Shown: in pieces, positions 36,474-44,892 of the stretch | How positions within the stretch are numbered: the stretch's first letter is position 1 | How the letters are laid out: each line of letters opens with the position of its first letter | DNA from: G963662985 sp963662985 | Lineage (GTDB): Bacteria; Chloroflexota; Anaerolineae; Anaerolineales; UBA11579 | Length of the DNA: 64,000 nucleotides | Assembly: GCA_963662985.1 (NCBI GenBank) | Contig: OY760067.1 | Location: 2,108,001 to 2,172,000, forward strand | Reading direction: 5' to 3' | Position numbers and translations under genes: made by a program | The notes under the pieces: model-generated | Databases searched by the model: none | What the model was told of the DNA's origin: nothing | Seen by the model: only the letters and a program-made list of their open reading frames with translations

Positions 36474-38381
36474 ATGAAAAACAAAAAAGAAATTACCCCA
36501 ACTAAAATTGAATTATTAACTCCTGTACCGAGTGATATTGAGATTGCACAAAAAGCAAAGATGAAAAAGATCCGAGATTTGGCTGATGAGATCGGTTTGA
36601 TGGGGGATGAGATTGAGCTTTATGGTGATTTCAAGGCTAAAGTGAAATTGGATGTTTTAGAACGATTAGCTGATCTTCCAGATGGTAAATATATTGATGT
36701 GACTGCAATCACCCCAACACCATTGGGTGAAGGAAAAAGCACCACAATGGTGGGACTTAGCCAAGCTTTGGGGGCTCATTTGAATAAGAGTGTGTTTACT
36801 TGTATTCGGCAACCAAGCCAAGGACCCACTTTTGGAATTAAAGGTGGCGCTGCTGGGGGTGGTTATTCTCAGGTTGTGCCGATGGAAGACTTCAATTTGC
36901 ATTTGACAGGTGATATTCATGCGATTACAGCGGCGAATAATTTGGTTGCAGCGGCAATTGATACACGCATGTATCATGAATCTCGACAAACGGATGAGGC
37001 TTTGTTCCGTCGATTGTGCCCAGAGAAGGATAGTAAACGAAGTTTTTCTGCTTCAATGATGGTGCGTTTGAAGAAATTGGGAATTGATAAGACTATTCCT
37101 GATGATTTGACTACAGAAGAAGTCTCAAAATTTGTGCGATTGGATATTGATCCTGAAACAATTACTTGGCGACGCGTGATGGATACGAATGATCGTATGT
37201 TGCGGGGAATCACGATTGGCGAAGGTCCTAAAGAAAATGGATTTACTAGAGAGACAGGTTTTGATATTACGGTGGCAAGTGAGATTATGGCGATTTTAGC
37301 ATTGACAACTTCTTTAGCGGATATGCGAGAACGATTCGGTAAAGTGGTGATTGGTACGAGCAAGGCTGGCGACCCAGTGACAACAGAAGATTTGGGCGTG
37401 GCAGGTGCAATGACAGTGTTAATGATGGATGCAATCAAACCAACATTAATGCAGACATTAGAAGGAACCCCAGCGTTTGTGCATGCAGGGCCGTTTGCTA
37501 ATATTGCACACGGGAATAGTTCAATTATTGCAGACCGAATTGCGTTGAAGTTGGCTGATTATGTGGTGACAGAATCTGGATTTGGGGCAGACATTGGGAT
37601 GGAAAAGTTCTTTGATATCAAATGTCGTGTTTCTGGTTTGATTCCGAGTGCGGTGGTTTTGGTGGCGACTGTGCGTGCGTTGAAGATGCATGGTGGTGGC
37701 CCAACTGTGAAAGCTGGACAACCTTTGGCGCCCGAATATACCCAAGAGAATTTGGAATTATTAGAAAAAGGATTGTGTAACTTGGAAGCGCACATTGAAA
37801 ATGTAAAACGATTTGGTATTCCAGTGGTGGTGGCAGTGAACAGCTTCAAAGATGACACTCCAGCTGAAATTGAATTGATTCGCAAAGGTGCAATTGCTGC
37901 AGGTGCTGAAGATGCTGTGGTGGCTCGACATTGGATGGAGGGGGGCAAAGGTGCTAAGGCGTTGGCTGAGGCAGTGGTGAAAGCTTGTGAACAACCGGTA
38001 GATTTCAAGTTTTTGTATCCGTTAGAAGGCACTTCTATCAAAGAGAAAATTGAAACAATTTGTACGAAGATTTATGGTGCGAAGGATGTTGAATATTCTG
38101 AAGAAGCGGAAAAGAAGATTGCGCTTTATACAAAGCTTGGGTTTGATGAATTGCCAATTTGTATGGCAAAAACACATTTGAGTATTAGCCATGACCCAAC
38201 TTTGAAGGGTGCACCCAAAGGGTTCACTGTTCCGATTCGTGATATTCGCGCATCGGTGGGAGCAGGGTTCTTATATCCGTTGGTGGGCTCGATGAGTACG
38301 ATGCCGGGCTTACCAACCCGTCCTGCTTATTATGATGTGGATGTGGATTTGGAAACTGGCAAGGTGATTGGTTTGTTCTAG
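36474..38381 (+). CDS. fhs: Formate--tetrahydrofolate ligase
   Basis: 635 residues; makes 10-formyl-THF from formate, THF and ATP. The ATP site is TPTPLGEGKSTTMVGL (about residues 79-94), and RQPSQGPTFGIKGGAAGGGYSQ in pieces, HLTGDIHAI and GFGADIGMEKF are all canonical. It is longer than the common bacterial enzyme (about 556) and closer to the ligase part of eukaryotic C1-THF synthases. AGAGG supports the start. Near the glycine-cleavage genes it suggests C1 flow between formate, methylene-THF and glycine, though direction is not determined. Confidence 0.96.
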   Translation: MKNKKEITPTKIELLTPVPSDIEIAQKAKMKKIRDLADEIGLMGDEIELYGDFKAKVKLDVLERLADLPDGKYIDVTAITPTPLGEGKSTTMVGLSQALGAHLNKSVFTCIRQPSQGPTFGIKGGAAGGGYSQVVPMEDFNLHLTGDIHAITAANNLVAAAIDTRMYHESRQTDEALFRRLCPEKDSKRSFSASMMVRLKKLGIDKTIPDDLTTEEVSKFVRLDIDPETITWRRVMDTNDRMLRGITIGEGPKENGFTRETGFDITVASEIMAILALTTSLADMRERFGKVVIGTSKAGDPVTTEDLGVAGAMTVLMMDAIKPTLMQTLEGTPAFVHAGPFANIAHGNSSIIADRIALKLADYVVTESGFGADIGMEKFFDIKCRVSGLIPSAVVLVATVRALKMHGGGPTVKAGQPLAPEYTQENLELLEKGLCNLEAHIENVKRFGIPVVVAVNSFKDDTPAEIELIRKGAIAAGAEDAVVARHWMEGGKGAKALAEAVVKACEQPVDFKFLYPLEGTSIKEKIETICTKIYGAKDVEYSEEAEKKIALYTKLGFDELPICMAKTHLSISHDPTLKGAPKGFTVPIRDIRASVGAGFLYPLVGSMSTMPGLPTRPAYYDVDVDLETGKVIGLF

Positions 38382-38399
38382 GTTGAAATTGAAAAGAGA

Positions 38400-38432
38400 A
38401 GGGCTACTTCCGTTAGAAAGTAGCCCTTTTGT
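38400..38432. terminator. Terminator between fhs and the MFS gene
   Basis: AGGGCTACTT / AAGTAGCCCT stem followed by a T-run on the plus strand. Confidence 0.85.
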
Positions 38433-38434
38433 TT

Positions 38435-39853
38435 TTAAGCAGATGTTGTTGCTTTTTTTTCATTGCGCCAATTGCGGAATGAGATGACAAAGTTGAAGAG
38501 CATGAGGGCAGCAACGAGTAAATAGGTGATGTGATAGCCTTGGATTTGGGCAGCAACGGGGGCGATGTTGGCATTGGTGAGCTGCGGGTTGGCAGAGAAT
38601 TTGAGTGTGAGTGTGGTCCAGAGTGTGGCGGAGAGTGAGATGCCGATGGTGTTGCCAAGGACACGACTGAGAGAGAGCATGCTGGAGGTGACGCCGAGTT
38701 TGTCTTTGGGGACAGAACCTAAGATGGCACTGTTGTTGGGGGATTGGAAAATGCCAAGGCCAATGCCGATGGGCATGACGCGGAGGAGATAGTTGAATAT
38801 GTTGGTGGTGGCTGAGATGGTGGACATAAAGATGAATGAGAGGGTGAGAATGCTGAGGCCAATGACTGTGATGGCTCGAGGACGGAAACGATCTGAGAGA
38901 TTGCCGGCAATGGGGGCGAAGATGCCTAATAGGATGAAATTGGAAGCCATGAGCAAGCCAACCGTGCGGGTGTTGAAACCAAGGATGTTTTCTAGATAGA
39001 AGGGCATGAGAATGGCGATTGAGGAGAGACCTAAAAAGACTAGGGTGCCAGAGACAAGATTGATGGTAAATAGTTTATTGCTGAAAAGAGTTAAGTCGAT
39101 CATTGGAGATTTAACTTTTTTCTCTGTGATGAGGAATACGATGAGACCTATGAGACTGATTGCAAACAAGGCCAAGACGGGGAAATTGATGAAACCATTG
39201 GTTTGACCAAGGGTGAGTCCAATTAACAAACTGAGTAGGGTGACTAATAAGAGAACTGAACCAAGGAAGTCAAATTTTTGTTCAGAGGGATTGCTTTTGT
39301 GAGGCACATTGGCGCGTACCATAAAAAAGCCGAAGATGCCGATGGGGACATTGACATAAAAAATCCAACGCCAAGCAAAGGAGCTGAGGATGAGACCACC
39401 AATGGCTGGCCCGAAGACGATGCCGATGGTGACGATGGTACCCATGATGCCGAGGGCTTTTCCCCGTTCTTCGTTGGGAAAGTTTTCGGTGACGATGGCC
39501 ATACCGAGACCGGCTGTCATTGCGGCTCCGACAGCTTGAATGATGCGGCTAAAGATGAGAAATTCCACTGAAGGTGAAATGCCACAAAGGGCGGATGCAA
39601 AGGTGAAAATGAGCATACCAGTTTGATAGATACGTTTTTTGCCTTGAATGTCAGCGAGACGTCCCATTATGATGAGGAGAACGGCTTGGGTGAGCATATA
39701 GGCGAGGACGACCCATTGAATGATTTGGAAGGTTGTGTCTAGTTGGGTGACTAATGTGGGGAGTGTTACGTTGACGATTGAGCCGTCGATGGTGCCAAGA
39801 AAGACACCCATGGCGACAGAAATCATCACGAGCCATTTTTGTTCGATCTTCAT
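38435..39853 (-). CDS. MFS drug exporter, DHA2 (EmrB/QacA) type
   Basis: 472 residues with about 14 membrane helices, the count of the DHA2 family. It begins with the block FLGTIDGSIVNVTLPTL, has motif A-like GRLADIQGKKRIYQTG after helix 2, and motif C-like GIVFGPAIGGLILSSFAWRWIFYVNVPIG in helix 5-6. These exporters use the proton gradient to expel drugs or lipids; the substrate is not predictable. It stands alone on the minus strand. Confidence 0.92.
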   Translation of the reverse strand: MKIEQKWLVMISVAMGVFLGTIDGSIVNVTLPTLVTQLDTTFQIIQWVVLAYMLTQAVLLIIMGRLADIQGKKRIYQTGMLIFTFASALCGISPSVEFLIFSRIIQAVGAAMTAGLGMAIVTENFPNEERGKALGIMGTIVTIGIVFGPAIGGLILSSFAWRWIFYVNVPIGIFGFFMVRANVPHKSNPSEQKFDFLGSVLLLVTLLSLLIGLTLGQTNGFINFPVLALFAISLIGLIVFLITEKKVKSPMIDLTLFSNKLFTINLVSGTLVFLGLSSIAILMPFYLENILGFNTRTVGLLMASNFILLGIFAPIAGNLSDRFRPRAITVIGLSILTLSFIFMSTISATTNIFNYLLRVMPIGIGLGIFQSPNNSAILGSVPKDKLGVTSSMLSLSRVLGNTIGISLSATLWTTLTLKFSANPQLTNANIAPVAAQIQGYHITYLLVAALMLFNFVISFRNWRNEKKATTSA

Positions 39854-39936
39854 ATGATGAATAATTCCTTATTAGATTGAGGTTGTGTTGTTGTGAGAAT
39901 GTGAGCGATAAAGTGCTATTCTCAATAAATCAATAG

Positions 39937-40653
39937 TTATTTGTAATTTTTCCAAAGTGTTTGAAGTGATTGTTCTAAGCGATTTCCGAGAGCATCTCCA
40001 CGAGCAGTGGTGACATCGTCTTCATTTTCCATGACTACATAAGGCACTTGAACACCAGCGATGTTGAGATGGGTGGGAGAGGGTGCGGAGACTTCTTCCC
40101 AATCGATTTCTTTATAAAGTTTTTCGATTTTGGAGCCGACGCTGTGTTCTAGGATGGAACCTGCGTCATCTGGATTGTAGCGTTTGGCATCTTTGCGGCG
40201 AGATTCTGACCAGGAGACATTGAGATAGAGGACGGCCATGCGTTTTGCCATTTCTGGATCGATGTGTTGGAAGGCCTCTTGGTAGCCACCGTGTTGAGAG
40301 CCACGTGAAAATTCGATGATGGCAGTGTTGGTGTCGTGATAGGTGGGATCAGCTTGGATTTTCTTTTGATAATCTAAGCAGATCATGCGAATGAGGACGT
40401 TCCATTGGTGTTGATGTAGGAAGAATTCGTCTTGATCAGAATGCAAACGGGGGAGACCCATTTTGGTTAGGACGCGGTCTTCTTCAAACCAACGCCAAAG
40501 GGTGGGAAAGTCATCAATTTCTTCAAATTCGCCTACGTGAAAACGAGAAAGACGTTGGGGAAGAGGGGTGTTTTTTAAGTAATCAATTATTTCTGATTTG
40601 CCAGCAGCAGGGCGGGCAATCAGGACGAGAATGTCAAATTTATTGTCCGTCAT
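39937..40653 (-). CDS. P-loop NTPase of unknown function
   Basis: 238 residues with an N-terminal Walker A-like ARPAAGKSE (about residues 14-22), followed by a largely helical, charged protein. Segments such as YLNVSWSESRRKDAKRYNPDD resemble the lid region of small kinases. No homologue is recognised. The ATG at 40653 follows GGAG by six bases; an upstream TTG overlaps that site. It is divergently transcribed from pepT. Confidence 0.7.
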   Translation of the reverse strand: MTDNKFDILVLIARPAAGKSEIIDYLKNTPLPQRLSRFHVGEFEEIDDFPTLWRWFEEDRVLTKMGLPRLHSDQDEFFLHQHQWNVLIRMICLDYQKKIQADPTYHDTNTAIIEFSRGSQHGGYQEAFQHIDPEMAKRMAVLYLNVSWSESRRKDAKRYNPDDAGSILEHSVGSKIEKLYKEIDWEEVSAPSPTHLNIAGVQVPYVVMENEDDVTTARGDALGNRLEQSLQTLWKNYK

Positions 40654-40789
40654 TATGAACTCCAATATTGCGTTTAGTTATTGTTTCAATTGTATCATTA
40701 AGGAGTGTTTTTATCTTGTTTCCTTCTAGAAGGGGGTGAGAGTGCAGGGTATAATAGACCAAAATACTACAACTACTAAGGAGACGGCT

Positions 40790-42019
40790 ATGTCTACTGT
40801 TTTGGATAAATTTCTCCGATATGTGAAGATTGATACACAATCGGATGGGTCAAATGAGAGTAATCCTTCCACCGAGAAGCAATTTAATTTGGCGAAGATG
40901 TTGGTGGCTGAATGTGAAGCGATGGGACTGCAAAATGTGCTCTTGACCGAGAAATGTCATGTGTTGGCGGAGTTGCCTGCGAATACGGATAAGGCGGGGA
41001 TCCCGGTGATTGGGTTCAATGCACATATGGATACAAGCCCGGATTTTTCTGGGAAGGATGTGAAGCCACGTTTGGTGAAGTATGAAGGTGGTGAGATTGT
41101 GTTGAATGAGGAAGAGGGCGTGGTGCTTTCTCCGAAGGACTTCCCAAGTTTGAAGAGCAAAGTGGGCAAAACTTTGGTGGTGACGGATGGGATGACCTTG
41201 TTGGGTGCAGATGACAAAGCTGGCGTGGCGGAGATCATGACTGCGATGGAGTTTTTGATTGCGCACCCTGAAATTGAACATGGCACAATCAAGGTGTGTT
41301 TTACCCCTGATGAGGAAATCGGCCGTGGGGTGGAACATTTTGAATATGAATTGTTTGGTGCTGACTTTGCTTATACGATGGATGGTGGCGAAGTGGGTGG
41401 CATTGAGTTTGAGAACTTCAATGCTTGTTCAGCTTTTGTGGAAGTGCATGGACGAATGGTGCACCCGGGTTCGGCGAAGGATAAGATGATTCATGCGGCG
41501 AACATTGCAATGGAATTGCACTCGATGCTGCCAGCACATATGCGGGCGGAACACACGGAAGGCTATGATGGGTTCATCCATTTGCATGAGTTCAGCGGAA
41601 ATGTGGATTCGGCAAAGATGATGTATATTGTGCGTGACCATGACCGAGAGAAGTTTGAGGCAAAGAAACGTTTGCTGGTGAATGGGGTGGCATTTATGAA
41701 TGAAAAACATGGTAACGATGTAGTGGATTTGACTTTGGTAGACTCTTACTATAATATGCGGGAAAAAGTGGAACCTGTGATGCATATTGTGGAGACTGCT
41801 AAGGAAGCGATGGTGGCTTTGGGGATTGAACCTGTGGTGGAACCGATTCGTGGTGGCACGGATGGGGCTCGAATGTCTTTCCAAGGGTTGCCGACGCCAA
41901 ATTTGTTCACGGGTGGGCATAACTATCATGGACGTTATGAATATGCAGTGGTGGAAACGATGGAATTGGCTGTGCAGTTGATTGTGAAGATTGTGAATCT
42001 TTATGCAACAAAGGCGTGA
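40790..42019 (+). CDS. pepT: Peptidase T (tripeptide aminopeptidase)
   Basis: 409 residues, matching PepT length. Zinc ligands and catalytic residues are seen in FNAHMDTSPDFSG, LLGADDKAGVAEIM, FTPDEEIGRGVEHF, MDGGEVGG and GGHNYHGRYEYA. It removes the N-terminal residue of tripeptides in the cytoplasm. AAGGAG lies six bases before the ATG at 40790; the longer frame upstream includes the likely -10 TATAAT (40750-40755). The CMD/AhpD-like gene follows one base after the stop. Confidence 0.96.
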   Translation: MSTVLDKFLRYVKIDTQSDGSNESNPSTEKQFNLAKMLVAECEAMGLQNVLLTEKCHVLAELPANTDKAGIPVIGFNAHMDTSPDFSGKDVKPRLVKYEGGEIVLNEEEGVVLSPKDFPSLKSKVGKTLVVTDGMTLLGADDKAGVAEIMTAMEFLIAHPEIEHGTIKVCFTPDEEIGRGVEHFEYELFGADFAYTMDGGEVGGIEFENFNACSAFVEVHGRMVHPGSAKDKMIHAANIAMELHSMLPAHMRAEHTEGYDGFIHLHEFSGNVDSAKMMYIVRDHDREKFEAKKRLLVNGVAFMNEKHGNDVVDLTLVDSYYNMREKVEPVMHIVETAKEAMVALGIEPVVEPIRGGTDGARMSFQGLPTPNLFTGGHNYHGRYEYAVVETMELAVQLIVKIVNLYATKA

Positions 42020-42020
42020 G

Positions 42021-42584
42021 ATGGGCGAAGGTAAACGACTTTATTCTCCACGGTATATCTTTCGCTTCTTTGATGATGTGTTTGCTCATTTGAGTGATAT
42101 GAAGTTGATGCGAGATCCAAATTTGTTGGACGAGGCTTTTTTTGAGCGTTTGATGTTGGCGGTGACGGAAGTGAATGGCTGCAGGTATTGCAGTTATTTT
42201 CATACGGGCGAGGCATTGAAGGCGGGATTGAGTGATGCGGAGGTGCAGGGGTTGCTTTCTGGTGACCAGAGCGAGGCGCCGGAAGAACAAGCAGTGGCAT
42301 TGGTGTTTGCTCAGCATTATGCGGAGCAGGCTGGAGTGCCGGATGCGGAAGCAGTGGCGCGGTTGATTGAAGTATATGGTGAGCTGCGGGCACAGGCAAT
42401 TTTGAGCGCAATCCGAATGATTATGATTGGGAACATCACAGGGAACAACTTTGATGGGTTGGTGCATCGTTTGAAAGGCCAGAAGTTTGAAGGCAGTTCT
42501 TTGGGGAGCGAGCTGGGGGTGTTGTTGGGAGTGATTCCGGCGATTCCTTGGAGCTTGGGCCGCAAGCTGCTGGGCGTGATTTAG
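42021..42584 (+). CDS. Carboxymuconolactone decarboxylase/AhpD-like protein
   Basis: 187 residues, mostly helical. The redox motif NGCRYCSYFHTGEALKAG has Cys54, Cys57 and His61 in the AhpD-like arrangement (CxxC plus His), and is followed by an alpha-helical C-terminal half. AhpD-type proteins act as thiol reductants against peroxides, but many relatives have unknown roles. The ATG at 42021 directly follows the pepT stop, with AAGG upstream; a start at 42003 would overlap pepT. Confidence 0.85.
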   Translation: MGEGKRLYSPRYIFRFFDDVFAHLSDMKLMRDPNLLDEAFFERLMLAVTEVNGCRYCSYFHTGEALKAGLSDAEVQGLLSGDQSEAPEEQAVALVFAQHYAEQAGVPDAEAVARLIEVYGELRAQAILSAIRMIMIGNITGNNFDGLVHRLKGQKFEGSSLGSELGVLLGVIPAIPWSLGRKLLGVI

Positions 42585-43176
42585 AATTTGAAGGAGCATC
42601 GTTTGCGCGGTGCTCTTTTTTGTTAAGGTGCGACGGGGGGTGTTTGACTATATGCGCATAGCCATAATTTGTGGGGTGTTTGAAAATGATGCAGTTTTCT
42701 TACTTGAATTGCGAATGGGATTGGGGGCAATTGGCGGGGGGATTTGATGAGCAAAGGCTCCGATTTGTTGGGTGCCAAAACGTGCCAAAAGGCGGTTGGA
42801 GCACTGCCAGAAGGTGCCAGGAGGAGCGTTTTGCGGGGTCAGGATGTGCCAGGATTTTGGTGAGGTTGAGCCAGATGGTGCCAAAGGCTGCCAAGGGTTG
42901 TTTTTTTGCGTTTTTTGCTGCCAAGATGTGTCAGCGGGTTTTTGGGGTTTGAAAAATTTTTTGCGTGTGATGAGGAGGGTGATGAAAATGGAGATGAAGG
43001 GGGAGACGGATCGTTTGATTAAGTAGAACATAAGTTCTGAATTATAGCAGGTTTTTGCGGAGAGGTCAAATTTGAGGGGATGGCTGACATTTTTGTTAAT
43101 AGATTTTTGGTTGGGATTTTTGTAGAATGGGATAGTAAATGTTAATTAATGGCAGGGGCTTTGAAGGAGTTGTTTG
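42585..43176. other. Gene-free spacer with degenerate tandem repeats
   Basis: 592 bases between the AhpD-like gene and the secreted-protein gene. Open frames exist on both strands but show no protein-like constraint. The centre is the 32-bp-period repeat listed separately. Both flanks are G-rich on the plus strand. A T-rich stretch at 42901-42917 interrupts the array. Confidence 0.5.
42773..42933. repeat. Degenerate 32-bp tandem repeat with paired TGCCA words
   Basis: TGCCA or a one- or two-base variant occurs at 42773, 42783, 42805, 42815, 42837, 42847, 42869, 42879, 42889, 42919 and 42929. Steps are 10, 22, 10, 22, 10, 22, 10, 10, 30, 10. Four units of 32 bases (from 42773, 42805, 42837 and 42869) each carry a pair ten bases apart. 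The best-conserved word is GTGCCA. Confidence 0.6.
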
Positions 43177-43878
43177 ATGAAATTGAGAGCAATTTTGTTG
43201 GGGGGATTGGTGGGGGTGTTGATGTTGAGTTTGTTGTTGGGGGCGATGGATGGTGTGGTTTTGGCTGGTGAGGGAGAGGTGACGCCGACGCCGCTTTCAG
43301 AAGAGGAGTTGATGGCTGCGCATGTGGCGCTGGTGGAGGATTTTTTGGCGGACATTTTTGGGGCTGGTTTTGTGGTGATGCGCGATGGAGATGAGTTTGT
43401 GAAGGTGACTGTGCCGGCGGATGAGGAAGAGAGCTTGGTGGAGGAGACGGGGATGGATTTTGACCCGGCGGCAGTGGTGATGATGGAAGATCATGCGGAT
43501 GGGAGCACTACGGTGACGTTGACGGCGGAATATTATGATGCGGAGTTGGCGGAGATGGTGCGGGTGGCTGAGAATGAGATGGCGACGCTGATGAATGAAG
43601 GGGTGTTTGCTTCGGTGGTGAGTTATTCTTATAGTGAGGGGATGGATGAGTTTTTTGTGGTGGTGAATGGGACGGCTTTTGCGAATTCGGCGTATGATGC
43701 ATATGCGGCGTTGATGTTTGGCTATTTTGGGGTGATCTATCAGGCTTTGGATGGGGAGGCTTATGAAGATGTTTCGGTTTTGGTGGAGTTTTCGGATGTG
43801 AACAGTGGAGAGTTGGTGAAGGATTATTTGTTCCCCGAGCAGTTTGAGGAGTTTGATTTGAATTTCTTGGCATATTGA
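43177..43878 (+). CDS. Secreted protein of unknown function
   Basis: 233 residues. The N-terminus is a signal peptide (hydrophobic about residues 5-22, likely cleavage near VVLAGEG). The mature protein is acidic and rich in Val, Glu, Asp, Gly and Met, with no Cys. No family is recognised. The ATG at 43177 is preceded by AGGAG; the TTG one codon earlier is less likely. The strong G-bias of its coding strand may explain part of the composition. A terminator follows. Confidence 0.6.
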   Translation: MKLRAILLGGLVGVLMLSLLLGAMDGVVLAGEGEVTPTPLSEEELMAAHVALVEDFLADIFGAGFVVMRDGDEFVKVTVPADEEESLVEETGMDFDPAAVVMMEDHADGSTTVTLTAEYYDAELAEMVRVAENEMATLMNEGVFASVVSYSYSEGMDEFFVVVNGTAFANSAYDAYAALMFGYFGVIYQALDGEAYEDVSVLVEFSDVNSGELVKDYLFPEQFEEFDLNFLAY

Positions 43879-43900
43879 TTTGTTTTTTGATTAGCTTGCG

Positions 43901-43931
43901 AAGAACCTCTGAGAAGAGGTTCTTTTTTTAT
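43901..43931 (+). terminator. Rho-independent terminator
   Basis: AAGAACCTCT / AGAGGTTCTT stem with GAGA loop and a following T-run. Confidence 0.87.
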
Positions 43932-44069
43932 TTTTTGTTTGCGGAGAGTTAACTTTTTTGCTCTTTTAGGGGAAAGGGATTAGCGGTAGAATGGGGAGGA
44001 TTCTGGCAATTTGTTAACAATTTTATTTTAGAATAAGGGTACTAATTTCGGTATTTAGAAGGTGTGAAA

Positions 44070-44864
44070 ATGATGAATGAGAAAAAAGAACGTGTGTTGA
44101 AATTTGATGGTGTGCATAATTTCCGTGATGTGGGCGGCTATGAAGGGGCAGAGGGGAAGCATGTGCGCTGGGGGTTGTTGTTCCGTTCGGGGAATTATGC
44201 GAAGGCGAGTGAGCGGGACCAACAGAAATTGTTGGATTTGGGGATTACGAAGGTGATTGATTTTCGCTCCGGGTTGGAGAAAGAACAGGCTCCGAACCGT
44301 TTGCCGGCGGAGTTACAGAATGCGGTGGTGGAGATTCCGATTTTGGATGCGGGGAATAAGAAGTTGATGGAAGAGATGAAGATTAAAGTGGAAAAGCGTG
44401 ATTTTTCGATGATGGATTTTGATCATACGGAGTTTATGCAGGATACTTATGAAACTTTGGTGACGGAGTTTGCGGGTTCTTTTAAGACTTATTTTGAAGC
44501 GGTGTTGGCCAATGAGGGGAAACCTTTGGTGTGGCATTGCACAGCGGGGAAGGACCGCACGGGAATTTCGGGGGCGATGTTGCTGAAGGTGTTGGGGGTG
44601 GATGATGCGACAATTTATGATGATTATATGCTGAGTCGGAAGTATGCGGATAAACGTTGGCTGATTGTGTTGTTGCTGTTTTTGCGCTCTGGGTTGAAGG
44701 GGGCGCGCCAGATGCGGGGGATGAGTTTGGTGGAACGCAGTTGGTTGGAGCGAGCGGAAGCTACGATTGTGAAGGGTTGGGGGGACTTTGAGACGTATCG
44801 AAAAGAGATGTTGGGTTTGGATGATACGGATGTGGCAAAATTGCGAGCGTGGTATTTGGAATAG
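44070..44864 (+). CDS. Tyrosine-phosphatase-like protein (IphP/Tyr_phosphatase_3 type)
   Basis: 264 residues. The N-terminal block VHNFRDVGGYEG and the P-loop HCTAGKDRTGISG (Cys157, Arg163) are diagnostic of this bacterial dual-specificity or lipid-phosphatase-like family; FRSGNYAKAS is a further block. Whether the substrate is protein, phosphoinositide or another phosphate is not clear. The ATG at 44070 follows AAGG by seven bases. It is convergent with the SIR2 gene. Confidence 0.88.
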   Translation: MMNEKKERVLKFDGVHNFRDVGGYEGAEGKHVRWGLLFRSGNYAKASERDQQKLLDLGITKVIDFRSGLEKEQAPNRLPAELQNAVVEIPILDAGNKKLMEEMKIKVEKRDFSMMDFDHTEFMQDTYETLVTEFAGSFKTYFEAVLANEGKPLVWHCTAGKDRTGISGAMLLKVLGVDDATIYDDYMLSRKYADKRWLIVLLLFLRSGLKGARQMRGMSLVERSWLERAEATIVKGWGDFETYRKEMLGLDDTDVAKLRAWYLE

Positions 44865-44870
44865 ATAAAA

Positions 44871-44892
44871 AAGAAACCCGTTAGGGTTTCTT
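44871..44892. terminator. Bidirectional terminator at the edge of the defence module
   Basis: AAGAAACCC / GGGTTTCTT stem with loop GTTA, T-run on the plus strand and A-run on the other side. It lies between the phosphatase-like gene and the SIR2 gene. Confidence 0.75.

Noticed and set aside
42773..42933. Possible CRISPR array (regular 32-base period)
   Set aside because: Units are degenerate and contiguous; there are no identical repeats separated by unique spacers, and no cas genes.
42648..43031. Open frames on both strands in the 42.6-43.0 kb spacer
   Set aside because: Low-complexity products that mirror the tandem repeat (W- and P-rich on one strand), no ribosome binding site and no family similarity.
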